From: Oenococcus sicerae
GTDB lineage: Bacteria > Bacillota > Bacilli > Lactobacillales > Lactobacillaceae
Assembly (NCBI RefSeq): GCF_004102045.2
Contig: NZ_CP029684.2
Span: 744,001 to 808,000 of the forward strand
DNA length: 64,000 nucleotides
Direction of reading: 5' to 3'
Shown here: piece after piece, positions 8,903 to 17,878 of the stretch
Position numbering within the stretch: position 1 is the first letter of the stretch
How the letters are laid out: each line of letters begins with the position of its first letter
Translations under genes and position numbers: made by a program
Notes under the pieces: model-generated
Seen by the model: the letters and a program-made list of their open reading frames with translations, nothing else
Told to the model about the DNA's origin: nothing
The model's database searches: none

Positions 8903-10132
8903 ATGAATGATTCTATAGAAGACCAAATACCAGTTCGAAGACCGCCTTTATTCTCTCGGCCCAAGAAGCTGAAATCTGTTTATATTTATGTTGAATATTT
9001 GATTGGAAATGCCGGTGCCGCTATGACTTGGCCGGTCACTTCTTTGTATCTGCACAATTATTTGCATCAATCTTTTTTTATTACTGGCATTGTTTTAATG
9101 CTGGGTTCAATTGTTTCTATGATCGCTTCTTGGCTGGCTGGGTTTATGTTTGACCGCTGGCGTCCCTATGATAGTTTCATCATTTCACTTTTGATTGCAA
9201 TTTTGGGCTCTTTGATGATGCTTTTTTTCCATGGCTGGCCAGTGTATCCGGCCTGGTTAATGGTGCTGAATGTCGGAATTGGTATGTTTCAAACATTGAT
9301 TAATTCTTATGGTGTGTACGTTTCTACAGATAATCCAAAGAAGTTTTTTTCGAACATGGCCATTATGCTCAACATTGGTACTGTCATTGGTACTTTTTTT
9401 GGCACTTGGATTTTCGATAAACTAAAAGTTGAAGGCATGATGGGCTTGGGAATTATTTTTTATCTGATTATGCTTGGTATCGCTATTTTTTGTTTTCATG
9501 TGAAAATTGATCCAATGGCCAAAGTGCCCAAGGCCAAACAAGCGGATCGTTTGAAGTATTCCCGCTTGCTTCTGGCGATTGGCGCTTTAACGACTATCAC
9601 TTACTTGACTTATCAATTTTGGGAAACAGTTATGAGTCCGCGTATGGTGAATTTAGGTATGACAGTAGAACAATATGGTTATCTTTGGACAATAAACGGT
9701 ATTGTGATTATCTTGTTCCAAAACTGGATTACAAAATTAACCAGACACTGGTCCTTTATGAAATCGGTTGTCATTGGCACGATGATTTTCGCTTGCACTT
9801 TTCCACCTTTGATTTGGGCAAACAAATTTTGGCAAATGGTCGTTATCACGATTTTCCTAGTTTTTGGAGAGATGCTTTTTTCACCAGGAACGACAGCTTG
9901 GGTCGCCAAAATTGTGCCGGAGCAGTTTCAAGGCCAAGGCATGGCTTTTATCAGTGCAGCTATTAGTCTTGGACGCTCAATTGGACCCGTTTATGCAGGT
10001 GTGTTTATGGATCGCGGCTGGATCTTTGCTTTATTTATGAGCAGCTTTGCTGTTTTGATCATCCTAGACATTCTGGTCTTCATTCTGGCTGGGAAGGGAA
10101 ACACTATTTCACAAATAAAAAGATTCCTATAA
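8903..10132 (+). CDS. MFS multidrug-type transporter
   Basis: A 409-residue carrier with about 12 membrane helices and a basic N-terminal tail (RRPPLFSRPKKLK). The loop motif AGFMFDRWRPYDS corresponds to the MFS motif A region. The late GQGMAFISAAISLGRSIGPVYAG segment resembles helix 11 of drug/H+ antiporters such as YqjV-like proteins. The substrate is unknown. It shares a 76-base divergent promoter region with zwf and lacks a ribosome site. Its stop codon lies in the loop of a bidirectional terminator. Confidence 0.85.
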   Translation: MNDSIEDQIPVRRPPLFSRPKKLKSVYIYVEYLIGNAGAAMTWPVTSLYLHNYLHQSFFITGIVLMLGSIVSMIASWLAGFMFDRWRPYDSFIISLLIAILGSLMMLFFHGWPVYPAWLMVLNVGIGMFQTLINSYGVYVSTDNPKKFFSNMAIMLNIGTVIGTFFGTWIFDKLKVEGMMGLGIIFYLIMLGIAIFCFHVKIDPMAKVPKAKQADRLKYSRLLLAIGALTTITYLTYQFWETVMSPRMVNLGMTVEQYGYLWTINGIVIILFQNWITKLTRHWSFMKSVVIGTMIFACTFPPLIWANKFWQMVVITIFLVFGEMLFSPGTTAWVAKIVPEQFQGQGMAFISAAISLGRSIGPVYAGVFMDRGWIFALFMSSFAVLIILDILVFILAGKGNTISQIKRFL

Positions 10133-10145
10133 GGGAATCTTTTTT
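10117..10145. terminator. Bidirectional terminator with a stop codon in the loop
   Basis: AAAAGATTCC (10117-10126) pairs with GGAATCTTTT (10134-10143) and has T-runs on both sides. The TAA of the MFS gene lies in the loop. It serves the MFS gene and the converging CNNM gene. Confidence 0.9.
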
Positions 10146-10152
10146 AGAATAT

Positions 10153-11547
10153 TTATTTTTCAGAGGCAGGATTTGATCTTTCTTCAAAATCGCCATTGCT
10201 TTGATACTCTTTTTCTATCTCTGTCACTGTGAAAAAATTGATGTAAGCATCTTCGTAATCGTTAGCTGTGATCTTAAATTTAACATCATCATTCTCGACG
10301 ACGACAGTGTCATCTTTTCTCATGTCTGGGTAGTTGTTTTGGATGAAACCAGCCAAAGTAACGGCTTCATCTTCATCGAATTCTGGAATTTTCGTCTTGA
10401 AAAAGTCTTCTAAATCATAAAGAGAAATTTTTCCAGCCAATTGAAAACGATTATTACCTAACTTCTTGATCATTTCATCGTCTTCATCGTCTTGTTCGTC
10501 TTTAATATTGCCAAACAATTCTTCGTAAATATCTTTATCGGTAATGATACCGGAAGTGCCGCCATATTCATCGATCACAATAGCCATCGGAACACGATGA
10601 GCACTCATCTCATCCATGGCGTCCGGAACCTTCATATTCTCTGGAATTGAGACAATGTCACGCATGATCGTTGAAACTTTAGCCTGATCATCGATTCTTG
10701 CTTGACGGACAATATCGTAGTTGTAAGCATAGCCGATAATTTTGTCTTTATCGTTATCAGCGGTGACCGGGAAACGCGAGTATTGTTCTGCTAAGTAGAG
10801 TTTTAAAGCATCGGCAATCGTATCATCCACATCCACCACACTCATCGAAGTACGGTCGACCATCACATCACTGGCGACTTTATCATTCATTTCAAAAGCG
10901 CGTTGCAAAAAATTGGCGTCTTCTTCATCGACCTCTGAATCACTAGCTAAAGCCGAATTTTTCGTCAGGCTGATAATCTCGGTTGGCGAATAAATATCTT
11001 CATCAGTTGCTGTTTTAAAACCGAGCATATTGGTAATAGCCGCGGCGGTCCGATCGAACAACCAAATCAGCGGAAATAGCATGACATGAAAAAAACGGAC
11101 AGGACGGGCAATACCTAAGAGCACTTTAATAGGTTCATCAATCGCGATATTTTTTGGTACTAAATCTGTAAAAACCGCATGAACAAAGGTAAAAATCAAG
11201 ATACCGACAATTGATGCAACAACTAATTCGGTTTCTTTGCCCAGAAAGGCAAAAATGCCAGAACTTTGCAAAAATTTCGAGGCAGCGTCTTCGCCCAGCC
11301 AACCAATGATCAGTGATGTTAGCGTGACACCAGTTTGAGCAGTAGACAAATACTCATTCAGGTGATCGGTCATATGAATAGCTAGGTCAACGCGTTTATT
11401 TGGCTTTTTTTGGTCTTTTTGTATTGCTTTTAAAGCAGATGGACGTGAACGAATCAGAGAATATTCTGTTAGTGTGAACATAACAGCTAAGATGAGGGAA
11501 ACAAGTAAAGCAATCGTTGAAACTAATATTGAGGGGTCAGAGTCCAT
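10153..11547 (-). CDS. CNNM/HlyC-type membrane transporter (DUF21-CBS-CorC)
   Basis: A 464-residue protein with an N-terminal DUF21 membrane domain (about 1-190, three or four helices). A CBS pair follows (about 215-340), including VMVDRTSMSVVD and the IVIDEYGGTSGIITDKDIYEELFG motif. A C-terminal CorC/HlyC domain spans about 365-445. Such proteins are often annotated hemolysin-like, but family evidence points to Mg2+ or other cation export. It has its own promoter just beyond nrdI. No clear Shine-Dalgarno precedes the ATG. Confidence 0.9.
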   Translation of the reverse strand: MDSDPSILVSTIALLVSLILAVMFTLTEYSLIRSRPSALKAIQKDQKKPNKRVDLAIHMTDHLNEYLSTAQTGVTLTSLIIGWLGEDAASKFLQSSGIFAFLGKETELVVASIVGILIFTFVHAVFTDLVPKNIAIDEPIKVLLGIARPVRFFHVMLFPLIWLFDRTAAAITNMLGFKTATDEDIYSPTEIISLTKNSALASDSEVDEEDANFLQRAFEMNDKVASDVMVDRTSMSVVDVDDTIADALKLYLAEQYSRFPVTADNDKDKIIGYAYNYDIVRQARIDDQAKVSTIMRDIVSIPENMKVPDAMDEMSAHRVPMAIVIDEYGGTSGIITDKDIYEELFGNIKDEQDDEDDEMIKKLGNNRFQLAGKISLYDLEDFFKTKIPEFDEDEAVTLAGFIQNNYPDMRKDDTVVVENDDVKFKITANDYEDAYINFFTVTEIEKEYQSNGDFEERSNPASEK

Positions 11548-11591
11548 TTTTGGGGTTTGGCATCTACTTTCTTAAAAATAATCTAAACGTA

Positions 11592-11621
11592 ATTATACCA
11601 AGCTTTAAGTCTGTATATCAA
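11592..11621 (-). promoter_or_regulatory. Promoter of the CNNM gene
   Basis: On the minus strand TTGATA, an 18-base spacer and TATAAT with an extended TGG give a near-consensus promoter about 45 bases before the ATG. Confidence 0.65.
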
Positions 11622-11625
11622 ATTA

Positions 11626-12090
11626 TTAAGCATCCTTAGGAATATTATCGATGATTTTGGCATAAAAATTTTCAACGTCTTGTTTGATACCTGATAATTC
11701 ATAAGAATAAAGCAGTGGTTTGCCATATTTTGCTGCGTAGCGTTTAGCAGTTAAAACGAATTGAACATTAAAATTGCGATTCCCAGAAGCGAAAATGCCA
11801 ATCATTTTTTTATAATTATCTTGGTAATCTAAATAATCTCCTAAGGCATTCGTGAAAATTTCATGGATCTCTGGACCATCCCCAGTGCCGCCCTCTAGAT
11901 AGGTTGGGACATTAACGAAAAATAGCTGTTGTTCTTTTGCGAAATCAACTGAATCACTGATCTCTACGGCCTCTATTTCGATATTGTTCGGATTTTGATG
12001 ATTTTGTTCCTTGGCATATGCCACAAGTCTTTTCATAAAATTACGTGAATTTCCTTCAATTGAGATATACAAAACACGAACTTTTTTCAT
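11626..12090 (-). CDS. nrdI: NrdI flavodoxin-like protein
   Basis: A flavoprotein of 154 residues that supplies the oxidant used to build the dimanganese-tyrosyl cofactor of class Ib ribonucleotide reductase. It shows YISIEGNSRNFMKRL (flavin phosphate loop), NVPTYLEGGTGDGPEI and GIFASGNRNF. I chose ATG 12090, preceded by AAGGAG at a good distance; an upstream ATG at 12135 adds 15 residues that do not fit the family. It is divergent from nrdHEF rather than inside that operon. Confidence 0.92.
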   Translation of the reverse strand: MKKVRVLYISIEGNSRNFMKRLVAYAKEQNHQNPNNIEIEAVEISDSVDFAKEQQLFFVNVPTYLEGGTGDGPEIHEIFTNALGDYLDYQDNYKKMIGIFASGNRNFNVQFVLTAKRYAAKYGKPLLYSYELSGIKQDVENFYAKIIDNIPKDA

Positions 12091-12433
12091 GCGAAACACT
12101 CCTTTTTTAGGAAATAACGTTCTGTGGTTTTTCAAGCAGGCAAGAAGACGGCTAATTCCTAATTTAACTCTTTCTTAATATTTATTAAGACGCTGAAACG
12201 CCTTAATACAGGCATTTACATGCTCTATAGCTTGCTACATTTTAAAAGTTATTGCAAGTTGGTAAAGACAACAAAATGTAATATTTCGCTCAAATCCGCG
12301 CCCTTTCTGACTTTCACAAGCATCTAGATGGTTACTTACTAAAAGGACCCCTTGTAAGTTTATTTCAAGGCGTTTATATTAATAAACATCAGTTAAATAA
12401 ATCTACTAAAACCCAAACATTAAAGGAGGAAAA
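12091..12433. promoter_or_regulatory. 343-bp divergent nrdI/nrdH control region
   Basis: No gene is seen here. It contains three symmetric elements: TCTTAA-N6-TTAAGA at 12173-12190; a bulged hairpin at 12335-12358 (CTTAC..GTAAG enclosing AAGG-ACC-CCTT); and a 16-bp perfect palindrome GTTTATATTAATAAAC at 12372-12387, 46 bases before the nrdH ATG. They could be operators or leader structure for the ribonucleotide reductase genes. I could not match them to the NrdR-box consensus. Confidence 0.5.
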
Positions 12434-12679
12434 ATGGCAGATATTACGGTTTATACGAAAAACAATTGCGTACAGTGCAAGATGACCAAGAAGTTTTTGG
12501 CTTCTATGTCAATTGATTTTAAAGAAATAAATATTGACGAACATCCCGAGTTCGTTGACCAACTAAAAGCTGAGGGTCATCGTCAGACGCCAGTCGTTAA
12601 AATTGCTGGTTTTAATGCAGTTTCTGGATTTCGCCCAGATTTCTTGAAAAAAGCAATTTCTACTGAAGCAGCAGCTTGA
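12434..12679 (+). CDS. nrdH: Glutaredoxin-like NrdH-redoxin
   Basis: An 81-residue thioredoxin-fold electron donor to NrdEF. The redox-active CVQC (Cys12, Cys15) is followed by KMTKKFL and the RQTPVVKIAG cis-Pro region. The GFRPDFLKK ending is typical of NrdH. A strong AAAGGAGG ribosome site precedes the ATG. It heads the nrdHEF cluster but is followed by a terminator-like hairpin before nrdE. Confidence 0.95.
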   Translation: MADITVYTKNNCVQCKMTKKFLASMSIDFKEINIDEHPEFVDQLKAEGHRQTPVVKIAGFNAVSGFRPDFLKKAISTEAAA

Positions 12680-12697
12680 GAGCCATTATCCAAAGTA

Positions 12698-12725
12698 AGC
12701 GCCGGAACTTATCCCGGTGCTTTTT
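12698..12725 (+). terminator. Terminator/attenuator between nrdH and nrdE
   Basis: AGCGCCGG (12698-12705) pairs with CCGGTGCT (12714-12721), including a G-T pair, followed by a T-run. Read-through would be needed for nrdEF unless a second promoter exists. It may set an excess of NrdH. Confidence 0.8.
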
Positions 12726-12749
12726 AATCACATTTGCTAGGAGTTTTAT

Positions 12750-14921
12750 ATGCCACTAAAAGAAATTGATCTTGAAAAAGTTCATTACTATGAATTAAAC
12801 AACGAAGTTAACATTCCCAAAAATAATACGATTCAGATCGCTAAAGATCGTGAAGCAAGAGATGCTTTCCTTCGGGAAAATGTCGTACCCAATCTTTTAA
12901 AGTTTCCTTCATTAAGAAAACGGTTTGACTGGCTTTTGGAAAATGATTTCGTGGATCATGCGCTGGTTCAGAAATATGATTTTAAATTTATTGAAAAACT
13001 CTATGAATTTTTAGACGCAGTTCATTTTCAATTTCAAAGTTTTATGGCGGCCTATAAGTTTTATACGCAATATGCCATTAAAACCAATGACGGCAATTAT
13101 TATGTGGAATCGTACGATGATCGAATTGCTGTTAATGCTTTGTATTATGCCAATGGCGATGAAGAATTAGCTATGCGGATAGCTGACGAGATGATCCATC
13201 AGCGTTTTCAGCCAGCAACACCAAGCTTTTTAAATGCCGGGCGGGCACGACGAGGCGAATTGGTCAGTTGTTTTGTCTTGCAAACGACTGATGATATGAA
13301 TTCCATTGGCCGTTCGATCAATTCTGCTATGCAGCTGTCAAGAATTGGCGGCGGTGTTGGCATTAATTTGTCTAATGTCCGTGAAGCTGGCGCAACAGTG
13401 ATGGGTCTGGCTAATATGGCTGGCGGTGTTGTGCCGATCATGAAATTAATGGAAGATGTTTTTACATATAGCAATCAAGCCGGTGCCCGTCAAGGAGCTG
13501 GTGTTGCTTATTTATCTATTTTTCATCCAGATGTGATGGCTTTTCTGTCTACTAAAAAAGAAAATGCCGATGAGAAAATTCGTGTTAAAACATTGTCGCT
13601 TGGCCTCACGGTTCCGGATAAATTTTACGAATTGACCGAAAAGGGACAACAAATGGCACTTTTCGCACCGGCTGATGTTGAAAAGGTTTATGGCGTTCCA
13701 TTCAATTATGTGGATCTGACCAAGGAATATGACAACATGGTCGCCAACGACCAAATCAAGAAATATTGGCTTGATGCACGTAGCTTGGAAACAGAAATCT
13801 CCAAGCTGCAGCAAGAGTCTGGCTATCCTTATTTCATCAACCTAGATACAGTTAATCGTGCTAATCCGATTTATGGGAAAGTCGTTACTTCGAATCTTTG
13901 TTCTGAAATATTGCAAACGCAGACAGTTTCTTATCTGAATGATGAGCAGGAATATACAAAGCTGGGCGCAGATATTTCTTGTAATTTAGGTTCGATTAAT
14001 ATCGATAATATGATGCACACACCAGATTTCGGCAAGTCAATTGAAGCCATGACGAGAGCTTTGACTTTTGTTTCTGAAAACTCAGATATTTCAGTAGTGC
14101 CGTCCGTACAGAACGGTAATCGTCAAAAACATGCGATTGGACTTGGAGCTATGGGTCTGGCTGCTTTTTTGGCTAAAAACAAAATTTATTATGGTGATGA
14201 GATCGCTTTGGATTTTGTCAATACTTTCTTTTTGATGACCAACTACTATACCTTGCTGGCGTCTAATAAAATCGCCCAAGACCGTGGCAGTTCTTTCTTT
14301 GAATTTGAAAAATCAGCTTATGCTGATGGCAGTTATTTTGATAAATATTTGGAAAAGGATTGGGGACCAAAAAGTAAGAGAGTTCAAGATCTATTCAAAA
14401 AATATCATATTCCGACAGTTGAAGATTGGCAGATTCTTAAGCAGGCTGTTATGAAGAACGGTCTTTACAACGCTTATCGGCAGGCCGTGGCACCTACTGG
14501 TTCAATTTCCTATGTCAACGACACGACGGCTAGTCTGCAGCCAATCGTTTCGCGTGTTGAGGCACGTGCTGAAGGCATGACTGGACGTGTTTTCTATCCA
14601 GCTAACGGCTTGAATAATGAAACACTGCCTTATTACGTGTCGGCTTATGATCTAGACCAGAGAAAAGTGATTGACACTTACGCTGCTGCTCAAGAACATA
14701 TTGATCAGGGGATGGCCATGACCTTATTCATGCGTTCTACAATTCCAGCAGGTATTTATGATTGGAAACAGGGCCATACGGACAAAATGACCACGCGTGA
14801 TTTAACGATTCTGCGTCATTATGCTTTTCGTAAACATATCAAATCAATTTACTATATTCGGACTTTTACGGACGATAACACCGAAAAAGGCGTCAATGAG
14901 TGTGAATCCTGCTCGATTTAA
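12750..14921 (+). CDS. nrdE: Class Ib ribonucleotide reductase, alpha subunit
   Basis: The catalytic subunit reducing ribonucleoside diphosphates to deoxyribonucleotides. At 723 residues the length fits NrdE. Visible motifs are TPSFLNAGRARRGELVSCFVL (first active-site Cys), NLCSEIL (second active-site region), PTGSISYVNDTTAS and the C-terminal redox tail ECESCSI. Class Ib enzymes lack the N-terminal ATP cone and none is seen. The ribosome site is AGGAG. It works with NrdF, NrdH and NrdI, all encoded nearby. Confidence 0.97.
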   Translation: MPLKEIDLEKVHYYELNNEVNIPKNNTIQIAKDREARDAFLRENVVPNLLKFPSLRKRFDWLLENDFVDHALVQKYDFKFIEKLYEFLDAVHFQFQSFMAAYKFYTQYAIKTNDGNYYVESYDDRIAVNALYYANGDEELAMRIADEMIHQRFQPATPSFLNAGRARRGELVSCFVLQTTDDMNSIGRSINSAMQLSRIGGGVGINLSNVREAGATVMGLANMAGGVVPIMKLMEDVFTYSNQAGARQGAGVAYLSIFHPDVMAFLSTKKENADEKIRVKTLSLGLTVPDKFYELTEKGQQMALFAPADVEKVYGVPFNYVDLTKEYDNMVANDQIKKYWLDARSLETEISKLQQESGYPYFINLDTVNRANPIYGKVVTSNLCSEILQTQTVSYLNDEQEYTKLGADISCNLGSINIDNMMHTPDFGKSIEAMTRALTFVSENSDISVVPSVQNGNRQKHAIGLGAMGLAAFLAKNKIYYGDEIALDFVNTFFLMTNYYTLLASNKIAQDRGSSFFEFEKSAYADGSYFDKYLEKDWGPKSKRVQDLFKKYHIPTVEDWQILKQAVMKNGLYNAYRQAVAPTGSISYVNDTTASLQPIVSRVEARAEGMTGRVFYPANGLNNETLPYYVSAYDLDQRKVIDTYAAAQEHIDQGMAMTLFMRSTIPAGIYDWKQGHTDKMTTRDLTILRHYAFRKHIKSIYYIRTFTDDNTEKGVNECESCSI

Positions 14922-14954
14922 AAAGGGCATAGAATAGGTTATAGAGGTAACTAG

Positions 14955-15968
14955 ATGGCAGATGAAAAAAATCAATTTACGCATTATGATGCGATTAACT
15001 GGAACAAAGTCATTGATCCGATCGACAAAGCAACCTGGGAAAAATTAACCGAACAGTTTTGGCTGGATACAAGAATTCCGATTTCTAATGATTTAAAGGA
15101 CTGGCGCGGTCTGGGACAGACTGAGCATCGACTCTATGATCATGTTTTTGGTGGTTTGACCATGCTGGACACTTTGCAAAGTCAGGATGGCATGTTTAGC
15201 CTGCTGAAATCAGCTGTGACGCCTCATGAGAGGGCCGTTTTAAATAATATTGAATTTATGGAGTCGGTGCATGCCAAAAGCTATTCCAGTATTTTTGAAA
15301 CTCTGGATACGCCGGCAGAAATTGACGAAATTTTTGACTGGGCTTCTAAAAATGAACAGCTTCAATACAAAGCTAATAAAATCAATGCCCTTTATCATGA
15401 TCCTAATCCATTGAAAAGAAAAGTCGCTTCGGTTTTCCTTGAAACATTTTTATTTTATTCAGGTTTTTACACGCCGCTCTACTTCGTCGGTCATAATAAA
15501 ATGGCCAATGTTGCCGAAATTATTAAGCTGATTATTCGTGATGAATCTGTCCATGGCACTTATATTGGTTATAAATTTCAAGTTGCTTTTCAACAGCTGT
15601 CTGAAAAAGAACAGCAAGAATTGACAACTTGGGCTTATGATCTGCTCTATGATCTATATGATAATGAAGAGAATTACACGCATCAGCTTTACGATGACAT
15701 TGGCTGGTTTGATGATGTGATGGTCTTTCTTCGCTATAACGGCAACAAAGCCTTGATGAATCTTGGCTTGGAACCAATGTTTGCCGATGGGGCCGAAGAT
15801 GTTAATCCTGTCGTTATGAATGGTATTTCAACTTCAACAGCTAACCATGATTTCTTTAGTCAGGTGGGAAATGGTTATCGTTTAGGCGAAGTTGAAGACC
15901 TTAGTGCTGATGATTATCAAGTTGGCGGGTCCAAACAAGCTGGACTTGACTCTGACAAAGAGTCGTGA
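14955..15968 (+). CDS. nrdF: Class Ib ribonucleotide reductase, beta subunit
   Basis: A 337-residue ferritin-like subunit that carries the metal-tyrosyl radical. Metal-ligand motifs are EFMESVHAKSYSSIF and IRDESVHGTYIG. The N-terminal DAINWNKVIDPIDKATWEKLT is typical of NrdF. The AGAGG ribosome site lies close to the ATG, 33 bases after nrdE. A strong terminator ends the operon. Confidence 0.97.
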   Translation: MADEKNQFTHYDAINWNKVIDPIDKATWEKLTEQFWLDTRIPISNDLKDWRGLGQTEHRLYDHVFGGLTMLDTLQSQDGMFSLLKSAVTPHERAVLNNIEFMESVHAKSYSSIFETLDTPAEIDEIFDWASKNEQLQYKANKINALYHDPNPLKRKVASVFLETFLFYSGFYTPLYFVGHNKMANVAEIIKLIIRDESVHGTYIGYKFQVAFQQLSEKEQQELTTWAYDLLYDLYDNEENYTHQLYDDIGWFDDVMVFLRYNGNKALMNLGLEPMFADGAEDVNPVVMNGISTSTANHDFFSQVGNGYRLGEVEDLSADDYQVGGSKQAGLDSDKES

Positions 15969-15990
15969 TTGAACGCTTAAACTTTTTGAA

Positions 15991-16025
15991 AAATAGCCAG
16001 CCCAGGTCAAGGCTGGCTATTTTTT
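15991..16025 (+). terminator. Terminator of the nrdEF operon
   Basis: AATAGCCAGCC pairs with GGCTGGCTATT (stem 15991-16021) and is followed by a T-run. Confidence 0.93.
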
Positions 16026-16041
16026 AATTATTCTGATTAAT

Positions 16042-16063
16042 AAAAAAAGACCTTTCATGGTCT
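16042..16063 (-). terminator. Terminator of the CHAP gene
   Basis: On the minus strand AGACC, loop ATGAAA and GGTCT are followed by a run of T. The stem is short at five pairs. Confidence 0.65.
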
Positions 16064-16084
16064 GTTAGCAGGTTCTATAAGTTA

Positions 16085-16750
16085 TTAAGGATGAATATAA
16101 CGGTAGCTGCCAGCGTTGGCAACGAGCCGAATATTGGATGCTAAACCAGCGAAGTTTCCTTCGGAAATCGTGATTGATCCGTCCCCGTTGACTGCTGTAA
16201 CAACTGCAACGTGTCCAGCTGCACCGGCGGTCGCCTGGCCGGGAGCGAAGACGACAACCGATCCAACTGATGGACTGCTATTGACTAGATATCCTTGAGT
16301 GGCGGCATTGACGGCCCAATTGGCCGCATCTCCCAAGGTGTTAGGTACCCAGGGCAAGCTGTTTTTAACATACCAAGTACAGGTGGCATAAGCGTAGGTG
16401 TTGGCGCCATTCGTAACGGTTGTGTTGTGGCTGTTTTGATTAACTGCTTGCTTTTGCCTTTGACTTTCCTGCTTGGCCGCTGCTTGTTGTTTTGCTTTAG
16501 CAGCTTCAATGGCTGCTTTTTCTTTGGCTGCCTGTTCTGCCTTGATGGCATTTTGTTTGTTTTGTACTTGCTTGTTTTGATAGTTGTTGATCTCAATGGC
16601 ATCATGGGAAAAATAAATCGAGGCTGGTTGATTGCCCTTTGCAGGATCGGTGTCGGCCGCATTTGCTGCTACTGGTATGAGTGCAAGACAGGTAACGGTC
16701 AAGATCGTTAATATTATTTTGTTTAGTGGATAGCTCGGTCGTTTAATCAC
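16085..16750 (-). CDS. Secreted CHAP-domain peptidoglycan hydrolase
   Basis: A 221-residue exported protein. A signal peptide (about 1-31, ending ANAA) is followed by an Ala/Lys/Gln-rich coiled coil (about 55-105) and a C-terminal CHAP domain. The catalytic Cys is in ATCTWYVKN and the His in AAGHVAVVTAV. CHAP enzymes cleave peptidoglycan as amidases or endopeptidases, and a coiled coil before CHAP recalls PcsB-like division hydrolases. The start is GTG with GGAAAG eight bases before it. It is transcribed away from the CiaRH-like pair. Confidence 0.85.
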   Translation of the reverse strand: MIKRPSYPLNKIILTILTVTCLALIPVAANAADTDPAKGNQPASIYFSHDAIEINNYQNKQVQNKQNAIKAEQAAKEKAAIEAAKAKQQAAAKQESQRQKQAVNQNSHNTTVTNGANTYAYATCTWYVKNSLPWVPNTLGDAANWAVNAATQGYLVNSSPSVGSVVVFAPGQATAGAAGHVAVVTAVNGDGSITISEGNFAGLASNIRLVANAGSYRYIHP

Positions 16751-16872
16751 GTAAATATCTTTCCAATTACAAATTACAACAATATTTCTGTTGTTAACAG
16801 CTATGTGACGAATTAAATTTTTTTATAAATATGTAATATACAATAACAGGGCATAGTCGATATAATCCACGT

Positions 16873-17120
16873 AATATTCCGATTGCTGGTTTTTCGCGCG
16901 GTTAATAATTTCTTAAAGTTTGCCCGAATCCAATTTAATTTTTGCTTTACTTATTTTTTATCTTATTTTAATCGGCCAAATGAATAATAAAAAGTGTTCC
17001 AAAGGAAATAGCCAATTAATCCTGAAGAACACTCCCTTAAAAACATCCCTTCCAAATTCAAAAAGAGTCTTCGTAAGACTAAATAATCTAAGCAACGTCT
17101 GTTTTCAGGCGTTTTTCTTT
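16873..17120 (+). ncRNA. Candidate structured RNA upstream of the CiaRH-like genes
   Basis: The 438-bp gap between the CHAP gene and the response regulator holds no convincing protein gene. On the plus strand a TATAAT at 16861-16866 is followed by three hairpins. They are AGTGTTC/GAACACT (16993-16999/17027-17033), AGTCTT-CGT-AAGACT (17066-17080) and CGTCTG-TTTT-CAGGCG (17096-17111). The last has a T-run behind it, which looks like a terminator with no gene in front. A small RNA of about 245 nt is one reading; a terminated leader is another. The promoter is weak. Confidence 0.3.
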
Positions 17121-17130
17121 GCTCACCGTG

Positions 17131-17136
17131 TAGAAT
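17131..17136 (+). promoter_or_regulatory. Candidate -10 of the CiaR-like gene
   Basis: TAGAAT lies just after the orphan terminator at 17096-17120. A consensus -35 is not visible. Confidence 0.3.
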
Positions 17137-17188
17137 AAAGGATGAATTAATCTTAGTTTAATCAGTGAAAGGCAAGCTACTACATAAT

Positions 17189-17878
17189 ATGACAAATAGT
17201 TCAGTGAAAATTCTGTTAATTGAAGATGATAAAATTCTAAATGATGATATTACAGCGATGCTTTCGGAAATTGCGGCAGTCAAACAAGTTTTCAACGGTG
17301 CTGATGGTGAATATGAAGCCGTTGAAGCACCCTATGATCTGATCGTCTCCGATTTGATGCTGCCCGAGATGAATGGGCTAGATATTATTAAAGAAATGCG
17401 TGATTCTCATATTGAGACGCCAGTTTTGATTTTAACGGCCAAGGACTCTGTAGACGATAAAGTCAAAGGATTCGAAGTTGGTGCTGATGACTATTTAACC
17501 AAACCATTCCATCGAGAAGAGCTGATAGCGCGAGTGGAAGCTTTATTGCGGCGCACTGGAATCGATACTGAAAAAAAAGAGATCAATATCGGTGATTTGA
17601 AAATTCATTTAGCTAATCGTACAGTTACGGTCAGTGAACAGAATATTCAACTGGTTGGCAAGGAATACGACATCCTGGTTTATTTGGCTAAAAACAAAAA
17701 TATTATTATTACAAAAGATCAGATCTTTGATCGGGTCTGGGGTCTTGATTCAGACACAACAACAAGTGTTGTGAATATCTATCTTAATAATCTACGCCGC
17801 AAATTAGAATCGGTTGGAAAAAATGATTTGATCAAGACTTTACGAAACGTCGGCTTCATCCTCGAATACAATGAATAA
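17189..17878 (+). CDS. CiaR-like response regulator
   Basis: An OmpR-family regulator of about 229 residues. The receiver domain has EDD (12-14), phospho-acceptor Asp55 in LIVSDLMLPEMNG and the LTKPF Lys. The C-terminal winged helix includes KEYDILVYLAKNKN, IFDRVWGLDSDTTTSVVNIYLNNLRRKL and TLRNVGFIL. These stretches are close to streptococcal CiaR, which responds to envelope stress. I chose ATG 17189 because the family starts near VKILL; a GTG at 17165 would add eight residues. Neither start has a good Shine-Dalgarno. Its end overlaps the kinase start. Confidence 0.87.
   Translation: MTNSSVKILLIEDDKILNDDITAMLSEIAAVKQVFNGADGEYEAVEAPYDLIVSDLMLPEMNGLDIIKEMRDSHIETPVLILTAKDSVDDKVKGFEVGADDYLTKPFHREELIARVEALLRRTGIDTEKKEINIGDLKIHLANRTVTVSEQNIQLVGKEYDILVYLAKNKNIIITKDQIFDRVWGLDSDTTTSVVNIYLNNLRRKLESVGKNDLIKTLRNVGFILEYNE

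Noticed and set aside
16880-17050. CiaR binding repeat (TTTAAG-N5-TTTAAG)
   Set aside because: Only isolated CTTAAA words occur; the required direct-repeat spacing is absent.
16920-17138. 72-codon plus-strand frame in the gap before the CiaR-like gene
   Set aside because: It has no ribosome site, odd composition and overlaps three hairpins and a terminator. It looks like non-coding sequence.
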